Shown piece by piece: positions 1 to 8,898 of a stretch of DNA of 64,000 nucleotides. The notes beneath the pieces were generated by a model. That model did not search any database and was not told the origin of the DNA. It worked only from the letters and a program-made list of their open reading frames with translations. Each line of letters starts with the position of its first letter. Within the stretch, counting starts at the first letter, position 1. The stretch lies in assembly GCF_026130545.1 (NCBI RefSeq), contig NZ_JAMOIM010000011.1, positions 1 through 64,000 on the forward strand. Reading direction: 5' to 3'. This DNA is from Lichenifustis flavocetrariae (lineage in GTDB: Bacteria > Pseudomonadota > Alphaproteobacteria > Rhizobiales > Beijerinckiaceae). The position numbers and the translations under genes were made by a program.

Positions 1-42
1 AAGGCCCACTTTCGCCCGGATGACGTTCTGATCCTTCGTCAT
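1..42 (-). mobile_element. IS481-family transposase, first 14 codons
   Basis: The minus strand starts an ATG at 42 and reads MTKDQNVIRAKVGL before the window ends. This is the characteristic N-terminus of IS481-like helix-turn-helix transposases. Only the start is present, so integrity of the catalytic DDE part is unknown. The T-rich, GCAGGGG-like stretch just upstream (about 43-70) resembles the ends of such elements, but I cannot fix the terminal inverted repeat. Confidence 0.75.
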
Positions 43-142
43 GGTCGTGCCCCTGCAAAACGCCGAGGCCGGATGCGAAGATGGCGGCGAGGTCGGTCCG
101 GAAAGCGGCCGGGTCTGCAGTGTGATCGGCGGCAACGCTCAT
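43..142 (-). pseudogene. Possible 5' end of a gene interrupted by the IS481-like element
   Basis: On the minus strand an ATG at 142 opens a frame reading MSVAADHTADPAAFRTDLAA and a few more residues before it runs into the presumed insertion-sequence end. The composition looks like a genuine N-terminus, but about 25 codons are too few to identify a product. A class II aldolase-like start is one weak possibility. If real, the gene was truncated by the transposon. Confidence 0.25.
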
Positions 143-638
143 GCTGGTCTCCACGGTCTTGGCGGCCTCAATTTGCCAGAGCAGCGGTCGCTCGCCATAC
201 CCATGGGATCTTCACGGAAGCGGCTTGACCGCTCCCGTGAACGGAACGTGGGTAAGCAGTCAAAGCAGTCACTCAGCGGCAGATACTTCCAACGCGTCCG
301 AGCCAAGTAGGGCGGTCAGGAGGAGGTCAAGCTTGTTTGGAAATGCACACTCTTCGGAGGTCGGCCGCAATTGAAGGCGAGAGCCTGTCAAAAAAGGAGG
401 CATCGGCGGGCCCGTTGTTGGGATCGCAGCCCTCGGACGCCGCACGCGCTTACCGATCGCGACCGGTCTGTCCAGGCTATGACGTGCGCGTAGCGACATG
501 TGCCGCTGATGGCCATGCTCATTCACGGCGACGCGCGGGCGGCATTCCTTTTATGTTCGCGTGATTGCCACGTCGATTAGCGCCACTTGCTTCGATGACC
601 TGATGCCCGGCGTGGAAACCAGTCTGGAGCCTTCGAAG
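143..638. other. Region without a supportable gene
   Basis: About 500 bases between the interrupted frame and the first monooxygenase. Only short overlapping frames are present and none resembles a known protein. It probably holds the promoter of the plus-strand monooxygenase gene, but I see no clear -35/-10 pair. Confidence 0.5.
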
Positions 639-2039
639 ATGTCTTTGTTTTCACGTGATCCCGCAATCAAGGTCCTCAGCTTCAACCTTCTCGACATGCA
701 GACGGTCGGCCATAACAACTACGGCCTCTGGCGGCATCCGAGGAACCGCAAGCGCTCCAATAATCTCAAGTACTGGACGGACTTCGCACAATCCTGCGAG
801 AGGGCCTTGCTCGACACGCTGTTCTTCGCCGATGTCCTCGGGATCGCGGCCGGCTACGGGGGGAACAACGACGTGGCTCTACGAGAGGGCATGCATGTGC
901 CGCTCAACGATCCTCTGATGGCTCTATCGGCCATGGCGGCGGTCACGACTCACCTCGGCTTCGCCGCCACCGTATCGACCACCTACGAGGCGCCTTTCGC
1001 CCATGCGCGGCGCATGTCGACGCTTGATCATCTCACGGGCGGGCGCATCGGCTGGAATGTCGTGACCTCCTACCTGCCGAACGCCAACGAGAACTTCGGG
1101 ATTGCCCCGGACCTCTACACGCACGACGAGCGCTATGACAGGGCCGAGGAGTTCATGGCCGTCTGCTACAAGCTTTGGGAGGGCAGCTGGGCCGATGATG
1201 CCATGATCCGCGACTCCGATCGCAACATGGTGTCGGATCCCGCGAAGGTTCGACGCATCGACCACGCCGGTCGCTACTTCCAGGTTGCCGGGCCGCACCT
1301 GGTCGAACCTTCGCCCCAGCGCACACCGGTGATCCTGCAAGCCGGCAGTTCGGGGCGCGGAAAAGACTTCGCCGCCAAGCACGCCGAGGTCGTGTTCATC
1401 GGCGGCAGGTCCGCCGACGCCTACCGGAAGAATGCCAGGGACGTTCGCGCCAGCGTTGTGTCACACGGTCGGGCGGCAGGCGACGTCAAGATCCTGGCTG
1501 AGATGGGCCTCATCGTCGCTGCGACGCAGGCGGAAGCCGAGGCCAAGCTCGCGGACTTCCAGGCACTGAGCAGTCCGGACGGCTACCTTTCGCATCACTT
1601 CGGGTCCGGTGCCGACCTGCTCAAATACGATCGCAACAAGACGATCGAGGAGATCACCGCCGAAGGAGGCCCGGGATCGGTGTTCCTCAGCCACTACAAC
1701 TATCCGCTGGGCACAACCGTCGGCGCCGTGCTCGATCAGGCCACCCGCCTCGATAGCTCGAGGGCCCTGTTCGCCTGGGGAACGCCGAAACGAGTGGCCG
1801 ACAAGATCGAGGAGTGGGCCGACACACTCGACATCAACGGGTTCCTCATGCGCCAGATGATCTCGCCTGTCTCGGTCGACGAATTTGCCGACCTGCTGGT
1901 GCCCGAATTGCAAAGGCGCGGCCGCTACCGTCAGCGCTACGAGGCAACCAGCCTGCGCGAGAACATGTTCGGCACGCCGACGCCGCGCGTGCGGTCAACG
2001 CACCCTGCGGCCGCCTTCAAGTATCCCCTGAGTCGATGA
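639..2039 (+). CDS. NtaA/SnaA/DszA-type flavin-dependent monooxygenase
   Basis: A 466-residue member of the bacterial luciferase-like (LLM) flavin monooxygenases, NtaA/SnaA/DszA branch, which oxidise small N- or S-containing molecules with FMNH2 supplied by a separate reductase. Seen: the branch-typical opening with FNLLDM, the segment around GGRIGWNVVTSYLPNA after the second strand, and the C-terminal RRGRYRQRY followed by LRENMFG. The frame is open upstream to a GTG at 561, but the ATG at 639 gives the family's usual N-terminus and has a GGAG about 11 bases before it. It converges with the nucleoside hydrolase gene, only 9 bases away. The substrate is unknown. Confidence 0.85.
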   Translation: MSLFSRDPAIKVLSFNLLDMQTVGHNNYGLWRHPRNRKRSNNLKYWTDFAQSCERALLDTLFFADVLGIAAGYGGNNDVALREGMHVPLNDPLMALSAMAAVTTHLGFAATVSTTYEAPFAHARRMSTLDHLTGGRIGWNVVTSYLPNANENFGIAPDLYTHDERYDRAEEFMAVCYKLWEGSWADDAMIRDSDRNMVSDPAKVRRIDHAGRYFQVAGPHLVEPSPQRTPVILQAGSSGRGKDFAAKHAEVVFIGGRSADAYRKNARDVRASVVSHGRAAGDVKILAEMGLIVAATQAEAEAKLADFQALSSPDGYLSHHFGSGADLLKYDRNKTIEEITAEGGPGSVFLSHYNYPLGTTVGAVLDQATRLDSSRALFAWGTPKRVADKIEEWADTLDINGFLMRQMISPVSVDEFADLLVPELQRRGRYRQRYEATSLRENMFGTPTPRVRSTHPAAAFKYPLSR

Positions 2040-2048
2040 GAGACTGCC

Positions 2049-2996
2049 TCAAGGCAGGCGCGCCAGGCGCTCCAGCATCAAGGCATAGAAGGCGTCGTTG
2101 TCGAGTTCCCGCAGGACGGTGCAGTTTGGCGGGTTTTTGGTGACGTTCCACCAATCGACGACGGTCATTCCACCCGTCAATGGAGAGACGAGATCGATGG
2201 CGACGTGGCAATGCCGCCCGCTGAACAGCGCCGGCTGCAACAGGTATCCGATCACGCAGGGATCGTGCAGCGGATAGCGATCGGTTCCGAACTTCTGATT
2301 GCCGAAGCGCTGGTAGAATTCGGCCATGCCGGCCCCTTGCACCCCGGTCCTAGTGCCGAGTGCCCGAAGCTCGCCGAGCCATGCTGGCGTCATCAGCGCC
2401 TTGTAGGTGCAATCGATGGGAACCATCGTCAGCTTCACGCCGGCGGTGAAGACGACGTGGGCAGCATGCGGATCGACGAAGATGTTGAACTCCGCGGCCG
2501 GCGTCGTGTTGCCGCCCTCGAAGAAGCCGCCCCCCATCAGCACCACTTCCGCAATGCGCGGCACGATGGCAGGCTGCTTGACCATGGCCATGGCGAGATT
2601 TGTCATGGGGCCGAGCGTGCAGATCGTGATCGTGCCGGGCTCGGCCGCCATCAGGCTGTCAATGATGAAATCGACGCCGTGCCCGGTGCCCAGCGGAGCG
2701 GTCGGAGACGGAAGGTCGCAGCCGTCGAGCCCGCTGTCACCGTGCACATATTCGGCCGTGAACAGCGCCCGCACCATCGGGCGGGCGCAGCCGGAATAGA
2801 CCGGTATGTCCGGCCGGCCGCCGAGTTCGAGCACCATCTGGGCGTTCAGGGTGGTGCGGGCGAGCGGCACGTTGCCGGCCACCGACGTGACACCGATCAC
2901 CTCCAGGTCCTCGGGCGAGCCCAGCGCCAGAAGGATGGCAAAGGCATCATCCTGGCCGGGATCGGTGTCGATGATGATCTTGCGCGGCGCACTCAC
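2049..2996 (-). CDS. Inosine/uridine-preferring nucleoside hydrolase family protein
   Basis: A 315-residue cytosolic enzyme that would cleave the N-glycosidic bond of ribonucleosides to base and ribose. The hallmark calcium-binding motif DTDPGQDDA lies at about residues 9-17, and the family's TNLAMAM and NIFVDPHAA segments follow. The GTG start at 2996 overlaps the stop of the upstream amidohydrolase remnant (GTGA), which suggests translational coupling. Length fits the family. It is the last gene of the livKHMGF operon, so the imported compound may be a nucleoside or a related glycoside. That substrate is an inference. Confidence 0.88.
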   Translation of the reverse strand: MSAPRKIIIDTDPGQDDAFAILLALGSPEDLEVIGVTSVAGNVPLARTTLNAQMVLELGGRPDIPVYSGCARPMVRALFTAEYVHGDSGLDGCDLPSPTAPLGTGHGVDFIIDSLMAAEPGTITICTLGPMTNLAMAMVKQPAIVPRIAEVVLMGGGFFEGGNTTPAAEFNIFVDPHAAHVVFTAGVKLTMVPIDCTYKALMTPAWLGELRALGTRTGVQGAGMAEFYQRFGNQKFGTDRYPLHDPCVIGYLLQPALFSGRHCHVAIDLVSPLTGGMTVVDWWNVTKNPPNCTVLRELDNDAFYALMLERLARLP

Positions 2997-3294
2997 GGCA
3001 TGCCCTCCGCGGCGAGCAGCGGCTTCGATCGCTCCCACACCTTCTCGGCGACCACTTGTACCTCGCGAATCGCTTCCGCCTTGTCGAAGCGCGTGAGGCG
3101 CTGCTCGTCGATGAGGCATTCGCCGCAGACGAAAACGTGGGTCACGTCGCGGCCGCAGGCGTTGTAGACGATGTTGGTGATCAGGTTCTCGACGCGCAGC
3201 GGGTAGGAGCCGGTGTCGCCTATCATGCCGGCCTCTTCGTCATCCATGTAGACACAATGGGCGCCGATGAACCGGCGCGAATGTAGGTTTTCAT
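2993..3294 (-). pseudogene. Amidohydrolase remnant with internal deletions
   Basis: The ATG at 3294 overlaps the livF stop (ATGA) and begins MKTYIRAG, a typical amidohydrolase start. The matching continuation is in another frame: GAHCVYMDDEEAGMIGDTG, the internal metal-ligand His region of TRZ/ATZ-like amidohydrolases. This then joins directly to SYPLRVENLITNIVYNA, the conserved C-terminal segment. About 300 bases remain of a gene normally over 1.3 kb. At least two deletions and a frame change are needed. The stop still overlaps the nucleoside hydrolase start, so the operon joints survive while the enzyme is lost. Confidence 0.7.
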
Positions 3295-4070
3295 GGAACG
3301 CTCCGCTGGGCCTGAATGGCAGGCGCTGCACCGACGCTGCCGTGCAAGAAGAGGGCGTGAAGATGGTCACGCTGGACGGCGGCTGCCGGCATATCTGCCG
3401 CCACGCTGCCGCGCACGAGCACGACGACGCGGTCGGCAATAGCAAGGCCGCGCGCGACGTTTTGCTCGACCAGCAGGACGGGGATGCGCCGCTCCCGGCG
3501 GATGCGCTGGATCGCGGCGAAGACGAGGTCGATCATCGCCGGAGCGAGGTCGCTCGAGGGTTCGTCCAGCAGCAGGACGGCAGGATCAGCCATCAGGGTC
3601 AGGGCGATGGAGAGCATTCGCCGCTCACCGCCGCTGAGCGCCCCCGCCGTGGCGCCGAGGCGCTCCCGCAGGCGTGGAAAGAGGTCGAGTACGGCCTCCT
3701 GCGCCGCCGCGCGTTTTGCGGGCTGCAGATAGGCACCCATACCGAGGTTGTCCCGCACCGACAGGCCGGCGAAGACGTTGTTGTTCTGCGGCACATAGCC
3801 AATACCGCCGGCAGCGCGGCGGTGGGTCGCCCAACGCGTGATGTCGACGTCATCCTTGTGCAGGATACCGCCCGTGATGGTCGTCAGCCCCATGACCGTT
3901 TTAAGCAGCGTCGACTTGCCGGAGCCGTTGGCACCGAGGACCAGGAGGATCTCGTCGGGCCGCAGCGCCATCGATAGCCTGTCCAGGATCACGAGTGGTC
4001 CGTATCCGGCGCTGACGGCGTCGAGCCGCAGCGCCGCGCCGGCCGCCCTCGATTCGGGTGGGACGCTCAT
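3291..4070 (-). CDS. livF: ABC transporter ATP-binding protein, LivF-like
   Basis: A 259-residue cytoplasmic ATPase of the branched-chain amino-acid (HAAT) transporter family. Walker A GANGSGKST is near residue 45, the signature LSGGERR is mid-protein, Walker B reads LLLDEPS, and LLVEQN carries the switch region in the LivF style with Gln instead of His. It overlaps livG by ATGA at 4067-4070. HAAT importers carry amino acids, urea, amides and many aromatic or purine-like compounds, so the name gives the family and not the substrate. Confidence 0.9.
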   Translation of the reverse strand: MSVPPESRAAGAALRLDAVSAGYGPLVILDRLSMALRPDEILLVLGANGSGKSTLLKTVMGLTTITGGILHKDDVDITRWATHRRAAGGIGYVPQNNNVFAGLSVRDNLGMGAYLQPAKRAAAQEAVLDLFPRLRERLGATAGALSGGERRMLSIALTLMADPAVLLLDEPSSDLAPAMIDLVFAAIQRIRRERRIPVLLVEQNVARGLAIADRVVVLVRGSVAADMPAAAVQRDHLHALFLHGSVGAAPAIQAQRSVP

Positions 4071-4822
4071 GCGGTCTCTCCCAGGTAAGACCGCATCACC
4101 TGCGCGTTGCGGCGGATGTCGACCGGCGAGCCGCGGGCGATGACAGTGCCGGCGTCGAGCACGACGACGTCGTCGCAGACGTCGGCGATCATCTCCATGT
4201 TGTGCTCGATCAGCAGGACGGTCCGTCCCTCCGCCGCCAGCGACTTGAGGAACACGATCTGCTGCTCGACCAATACCGGGTTCACCCCGGCGGCGGGCTC
4301 GTCGAGCAGCAGCACGGGTGGATCACTCATCAGCGCCATGCCCATCGAAAGCAGCTTCTGTTGACCGCCCGACAGGCCGCCTGCCGCATGGTCGGCGAGG
4401 TGAATCAAGCCGAGGCGGGCAAGCATGGCGCGGGCGTCGACCACAAGGGCCCGTTCGGAGCGGCGGCTTGCCCCAGGACGGAACAGGAGGGTGAGCAGGT
4501 TCTCGCCCGGCTGGTCGCGCCGCCCGACCATCATATTTTGGATCACGGTCAGCCGGCGCGCAAGTCGTGGGATCTGGAACGTGCGGGCGACGCCCCGTGC
4601 CGCGACCTCCTCCGGTCGGCCCGCCGGGATGGGCACGGCTTCGATCGAGACGGAGCCGCTATCGGGCGCGATGGCACCAGCGACGACGTTGAGCAGCGTC
4701 GACTTGCCCGAACCGTTCGGGCCGATGAGGCCGAGGATGCGGCCGGGCCGCGCCTCCAGGCTGACGGCATCCAGTGCCCGCACTCCGGCGAAGGCGACCG
4801 TCACGTCACGGACCGACAGCAT
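4067..4822 (-). CDS. livG: ABC transporter ATP-binding protein, LivG-like
   Basis: A 251-residue ATPase partner of LivF. It has Walker A GPNGSGKST, a LivG-type VARTFQIPRLARRLTV insertion, the signature LSGGQQK, Walker B LLLDEPAAGVNP and the switch His in LLIEHNM. The start overlaps the livM end by 17 bases (4806-4822) and the stop overlaps livF. This compact arrangement indicates one transcript. Confidence 0.9.
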   Translation of the reverse strand: MLSVRDVTVAFAGVRALDAVSLEARPGRILGLIGPNGSGKSTLLNVVAGAIAPDSGSVSIEAVPIPAGRPEEVAARGVARTFQIPRLARRLTVIQNMMVGRRDQPGENLLTLLFRPGASRRSERALVVDARAMLARLGLIHLADHAAGGLSGGQQKLLSMGMALMSDPPVLLLDEPAAGVNPVLVEQQIVFLKSLAAEGRTVLLIEHNMEMIADVCDDVVVLDAGTVIARGSPVDIRRNAQVMRSYLGETA

Positions 4823-5681
4823 CGACCCTCACCTTTCGTTCGGGCACGAGGCCCTCGCGCCGCAGCAGGAAGACCAGCACCAGGACGACGCCGAAGATCC
4901 CGAGGCGGAGATTGGCCACAAGGTCGAACGGCAGGCCGCTCCAGGCCGCCAGGAAACGAGTCGAAACGCTGATAAACTGAACGAAGGCCGTGCCGACGAC
5001 GGCGCCCAACAACGAGCCGGCTCCCCCCAGGATCAGCGCCGTCCAGACGATAAAGGTCTCGGCGACCGAGAAGGACGAGGGAGCCACGAAGCCGACGACA
5101 TGGGCGTAGAGCGCTCCCGCAAGCGCGGCCATCAGCCAGGCTACGACTGTCACCAGCGCCTGGACCCGGAAGGGATTGCGCCCGAGCGTCGCCACCAGCA
5201 GGTCGTCTTCCCGCAGCACGCGCATGAGGCGCCCGAGCGGTGAGCGATCGATGCGGCGGGCAAGCAGCAGCATGGCGAGCAACAGGCCCAGCGCCAGTCC
5301 CAGCGCGGCGAGCGGGTTGGAGACGCGAGCGACAGCGGTGCCGTCCTGGCCGCCGGCGATGGGCGTGACGTTGACCATCAGCAGCCGGAAGATCTCCGAT
5401 GCTCCGAGAGAGACCAGCGCCCAGTAGTCCTGCGACAGGCGCCCGACCGGAGCAAGCACCAGCACTCCACCGACGGCGGCCATTGCCAAGCCGAGCGCGA
5501 GGCCCGCGCTGATCGAGCCGCCGTGAGCGGCGGAAATGGCCGGACCGTAGGCGCCCAGCGCGAACGGCAGGATCTGGCCGAAGTTGACGAGGCCGCAGAG
5601 TCCGAACTGGAGATCGAGGCTGAGGGCCACGACCGACCAGATCGCGATCATCGTGACGGCGAAGACGAGGAAGTCGAGCAT
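4806..5681 (-). CDS. livM: Branched-chain-type ABC transporter permease, LivM-like
   Basis: A 291-residue inner-membrane permease with about eight hydrophobic segments and the LivM-type cytoplasmic loop around RIDRSPLGRLMRVLREDD. That is followed by the helix containing GALYAHVVGFVAPSSFS, which contacts the ATPases. It lies three bases downstream of livH and overlaps livG. The length is slightly short for LivM but complete. Confidence 0.88.
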   Translation of the reverse strand: MLDFLVFAVTMIAIWSVVALSLDLQFGLCGLVNFGQILPFALGAYGPAISAAHGGSISAGLALGLAMAAVGGVLVLAPVGRLSQDYWALVSLGASEIFRLLMVNVTPIAGGQDGTAVARVSNPLAALGLALGLLLAMLLLARRIDRSPLGRLMRVLREDDLLVATLGRNPFRVQALVTVVAWLMAALAGALYAHVVGFVAPSSFSVAETFIVWTALILGGAGSLLGAVVGTAFVQFISVSTRFLAAWSGLPFDLVANLRLGIFGVVLVLVFLLRREGLVPERKVRVDAVGP

Positions 5682-5684
5682 GGC

Positions 5685-6569
5685 TCAGCGCACTCCGCCG
5701 CTTCGCAACTGGCGCGGCCGGAAGCAGAGCACCAGCACCATGGCGGCAACCGCGATCGTGTCGCGGAACTGGCTGGGGAGGAACCACGACCGGCTGCTCA
5801 GCACGGCACCGAAGTCGACCCCGATCGCGATGTTCTGGGCCAGTGACAGGATGCAGGCGCCTGCCACCGCGCCGGCGATGCTGCTGAGGCCGCCGATGGT
5901 CACCGCAGCGAAGACGGGCAGCAGGATCTGCAGGTCCATGTCGGGCTGCAGCCGGGTTTCCAGGGCGAAAAGGGTACCGCCGAGGGCCGCGAAGGCTCCG
6001 GCCAGGAACCACATGAGGGCGGTCAAGCGGTCGGGCGGGATGCCGCGCGTCGCGGCAAGGTCGCGGTTGTCGGCTAGCGCGCGCAGGCCAGTGCCGATGC
6101 GCGTGCGGTAGAGCAGCAGTTGCAGCACGACCATTGCCGCGATCGTGGTCGCCACGACGGCGAGGTCGAGACTCGTGATGACGGCATCGCCCAAGAGGTA
6201 AGTGTCGGTCTCCACGTCGAAGACGCGCGCTGCGCCGCCGAAGACGGCAGCAACCCCGGAACGGAAGGCCAGGGCCACCCCCCATGAGGCGATCATCTTG
6301 GCCTCGGGCCGTAGGCCGCGGAGCGGGTGGAAGACCAGCCGTTCGACGATGATCGCCACCAGCCCCGTCAACACCGCGGAGATCGCCGTAGCGACGGGAA
6401 AGCCGAGGCCGAGGCCTCGCGCCGCATAGGTAAAGTATCCCCCCAGCACCGCATACTGGATATGGGCGAAATTGGCGAAGCGGACCACCGAGTAGGCTAG
6501 CGAAATTCCCACCGCGATGACGGCGATCTCGCTGGCGTAGACGATCGAGTTCAGAAGGATCTGCAGCAC
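5685..6569 (-). CDS. livH: Branched-chain-type ABC transporter permease, LivH-like
   Basis: A 294-residue membrane permease. The frame is open far upstream, but the GTG at 6569 gives the standard LivH opening VLQILLNSIVYASEIAVIAV and a normal length. The loop around YRTRIGTGLRALADN is the expected coupling region. It follows the binding-protein gene after a 230-base gap and precedes livM by three bases. No strong Shine-Dalgarno is visible at the GTG, so the exact start is moderately sure. Confidence 0.85.
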   Translation of the reverse strand: MLQILLNSIVYASEIAVIAVGISLAYSVVRFANFAHIQYAVLGGYFTYAARGLGLGFPVATAISAVLTGLVAIIVERLVFHPLRGLRPEAKMIASWGVALAFRSGVAAVFGGAARVFDVETDTYLLGDAVITSLDLAVVATTIAAMVVLQLLLYRTRIGTGLRALADNRDLAATRGIPPDRLTALMWFLAGAFAALGGTLFALETRLQPDMDLQILLPVFAAVTIGGLSSIAGAVAGACILSLAQNIAIGVDFGAVLSSRSWFLPSQFRDTIAVAAMVLVLCFRPRQLRSGGVR

Positions 6570-6799
6570 GGAAACCCGTTCTTGACCGCGAGGTGGATAA
6601 GGTCGTCGCCGGGCCCTTGCGATCGCAGACGGCCTGGCTCGATGATGTCTTGTCACGCTCGCGCAGCTCGATTGGGAGCGATGGCCGGTCAAGCACCAGG
6701 CGACGTCGCCCCGATCGAGGGTGTAAGCCCCTAAGATCGCAAAGGGTGGACTTCGGCACGCAGCGTTGCTGTGGCACCGCCGCATGCCATCCGGATGGG

Positions 6800-7912
6800 C
6801 TACTGCTGACCCGTCGTGACGAACTTGCCGTCCTTGTAGCTGATGACGTCGATGGGAGGATCGATGCGCTGGCCGCGCACGTCCCACTTGATGGCGCCCG
6901 TCGCGCCCTGGTAGCCGTCGATGCTCTTGGCCATGGTGGTAGCCGAGAAGCCGCCGGGCGCGGCGGCGGCGCGGGCGATTAGCATCAGCGCGTCGTAGCC
7001 ATAGAAGACGTGCGGCAGCGGCTCCTCCTTGCCGAACTTGGCGGCATAGTCGGCGCCGACCTTCTTGGCGACGTCACCGGACAAGCCGCCATTGTCGACG
7101 CCCATCAGATGGCCGTTCATCCAGGCCTCGTTCTCGACAGTCAGGATCGAGGGATAGCCGGCGTACCAGACCTGCTTCAGTCCGAGCGTGCGGGCGTCCT
7201 TGAAGATCGTGCGGGAATCGTCTCCGTAGCCGGTCGTCATGATGGCATCCGGCTTGCTCGATACCAGCTGCTGGATGTCGGCGCGGTAGTCGGGCTGGCC
7301 CTCGCTATAGGCGATCTTGGCGACGATCTTACCCCCCTTCGCTTCGAAGGCAGTTGCGGCGGCGTCCATAAGGCCGGTGCCGAAGGTGTTGTTGGGGACG
7401 ACGAAGGCGGCGGACTTGACGCCTTGTGCCGCCGTCCATTCGCCGAGTGCCTTGCCCACGATGTCGTCGAGCGGCAACACCGAATACACTGTGCCGGGGA
7501 AGTCGCCGAGCTTGGCCGAGCTCGAAGAGGTGTTGACGATGATCTTGCCCTTCTGCTTGGCGATGGGCGCGACGGCCAGCTCGATGCTGGAGCCGCCGAA
7601 CATGATAACGGCCGGGACCTTGTCTACGTCGTAGAGCTTGGTGGCGGCGTTGAGCGCCTCCTGCGTCTTGTACTGCGCGTCCTCGATGATGAGCTTGATG
7701 GGCTGGCCGTCGACGCCGCCGTCCTTGTTTACGGCATCGGCCGCGATCTGGATGCCGCGCACCATGTCGGTGCTGGTCTTGACGTCCATGCCCGTCAGGT
7801 TCGCGATGACGCCGATGGGGATCGGCTCCTTTGACTGGGCCTGCGCTCCCGAGCTCAGAAACGCCAGCGCGACCGCGCCGGCGCCAACCATCGAGTGTAT
7901 GAACCGCTGCAT
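6800..7912 (-). CDS. Periplasmic substrate-binding protein, LivK-like
   Basis: A 370-residue exported protein with a signal peptide ending near SSGAQA and a type I periplasmic binding fold beginning PIPIGVIANLTGMD. The ATG at 7912 has an AGGAG eight bases upstream and removes a spurious upstream extension. It is the ligand-capturing part of the LivHMGF importer encoded downstream. The 230-base gap before livH is long and may contain an mRNA-processing or attenuation site, which would fit the usual excess of binding protein over membrane parts. Confidence 0.9.
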   Translation of the reverse strand: MQRFIHSMVGAGAVALAFLSSGAQAQSKEPIPIGVIANLTGMDVKTSTDMVRGIQIAADAVNKDGGVDGQPIKLIIEDAQYKTQEALNAATKLYDVDKVPAVIMFGGSSIELAVAPIAKQKGKIIVNTSSSSAKLGDFPGTVYSVLPLDDIVGKALGEWTAAQGVKSAAFVVPNNTFGTGLMDAAATAFEAKGGKIVAKIAYSEGQPDYRADIQQLVSSKPDAIMTTGYGDDSRTIFKDARTLGLKQVWYAGYPSILTVENEAWMNGHLMGVDNGGLSGDVAKKVGADYAAKFGKEEPLPHVFYGYDALMLIARAAAAPGGFSATTMAKSIDGYQGATGAIKWDVRGQRIDPPIDVISYKDGKFVTTGQQ

Positions 7913-8022
7913 GGAAGCTCCTGTTTCCGACCCGTTAGAGCCGCGCTGGTGACCTGAAGCGTTTCCCCTCCGCCCATTGAGAGCGGTTATTCTTGGCCAC
8001 GGGCAGTCCAACCTTCTATGGG

Positions 8023-8718
8023 TCAGGCTGATTCCTTGGCGGCATCGTCCCCGGCCGTAGCCAGGAGCGCGGCGCGGATCATCTGGCCGGACCGCGTCAC
8101 GAGATCCCGGGTCACCTCGGCCGCCTGATCGGGCGCTCGCGCCTTGATGGCGGCGACCAGTGCGACGTTTGCCTCGATACTGAACAGCATCATGTCGCGG
8201 TTACGGCGATAGCAGTAGAGGCGGTAGCGGAGCGCCTGCTTGTCGAGGCTTGCCAGGATGGTGCGCAGGGTCTCGTTGCCGCATTCGGCGTGCAGCAGGT
8301 TGGTTAGGGCGACGTTGGCCGCGAAGGCGGTGTCGCGAGCATCTTTCTCGATCGCACGGCCCATGTCCCGCACGAGCTTTTCGAGCGAGGAGACGGTCCG
8401 CGCACTGGCATTCCGCGCGACCCCCGACGAGGCGAGGGCTTCGAGCGACGCCCGGCAGGCATAGACCTCGTCCAGCTTGCGTACTGAGAGCTCGGTCACG
8501 AACATGCCGACCCTAGGGCGACGCTCGACCAAGCCGTACGACGCGAGGATCTGAAGCGCCTCCCGCACCGGCGACCGGCTGACCGCGAAGCGCTGACAGA
8601 TCTCCTCCTCGACCAGACGCATGCCGGGCGGGAAGTGCATGTGAATAAGGTCCTCCTCGAGCCTTCGCAGGAGGTCTTCGCCTAAAAGCGCCGGCCGTTG
8701 CAAAGCTTCGCCGGACAT
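8023..8718 (-). CDS. GntR-family transcriptional regulator, FCD subfamily
   Basis: A 231-residue one-component regulator. The N-terminal winged helix includes FAVSRSPVREAL and LVERRPRVGMFV. The C-terminal all-helical FCD domain, which usually binds a carboxylate or similar effector and often a metal, has the conserved Arg/His pattern (YACRASLE, LLHAECGN). It is transcribed away from the dioxygenase gene and lies 110 bases upstream of the livK-like gene in the same direction. It probably controls both the importer operon and the divergent oxygenases. Confidence 0.85.
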   Translation of the reverse strand: MSGEALQRPALLGEDLLRRLEEDLIHMHFPPGMRLVEEEICQRFAVSRSPVREALQILASYGLVERRPRVGMFVTELSVRKLDEVYACRASLEALASSGVARNASARTVSSLEKLVRDMGRAIEKDARDTAFAANVALTNLLHAECGNETLRTILASLDKQALRYRLYCYRRNRDMMLFSIEANVALVAAIKARAPDQAAEVTRDLVTRSGQMIRAALLATAGDDAAKESA

Positions 8719-8898
8719 GTGCTCAACCACGGCGGCGCGTGACAGGCCGATCTTCCATGACCGACGCCACACCGGGATGGACCTGCGGAAAGGGACTAGA
8801 CAAGCGGGGGGTTCCTCTGATTGCCTGTATACTGTCGACTGCGCCTTGGAACGAGTCAAGGTGTGTCGTACAAGTCCACCTTAAGCAAAGGTCAAGCC
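8719..8898. promoter_or_regulatory. Divergent promoter region of the GntR regulator and the dioxygenase
   Basis: A 180-base intergenic region between two divergently transcribed genes, the natural place for a GntR operator. Two short dyads are visible: GTATAC at 8827-8832 and TGTCGTACA (TGT-N3-ACA) at 8864-8872. Neither is long enough to call an operator with confidence, but they are the best candidates. Confidence 0.35.

Noticed and set aside
4801-6777. 658-codon minus-strand frame across the livM and livH region
   Set aside because: Arg/Pro-rich out-of-frame shadow of livH and livM with no family resemblance.
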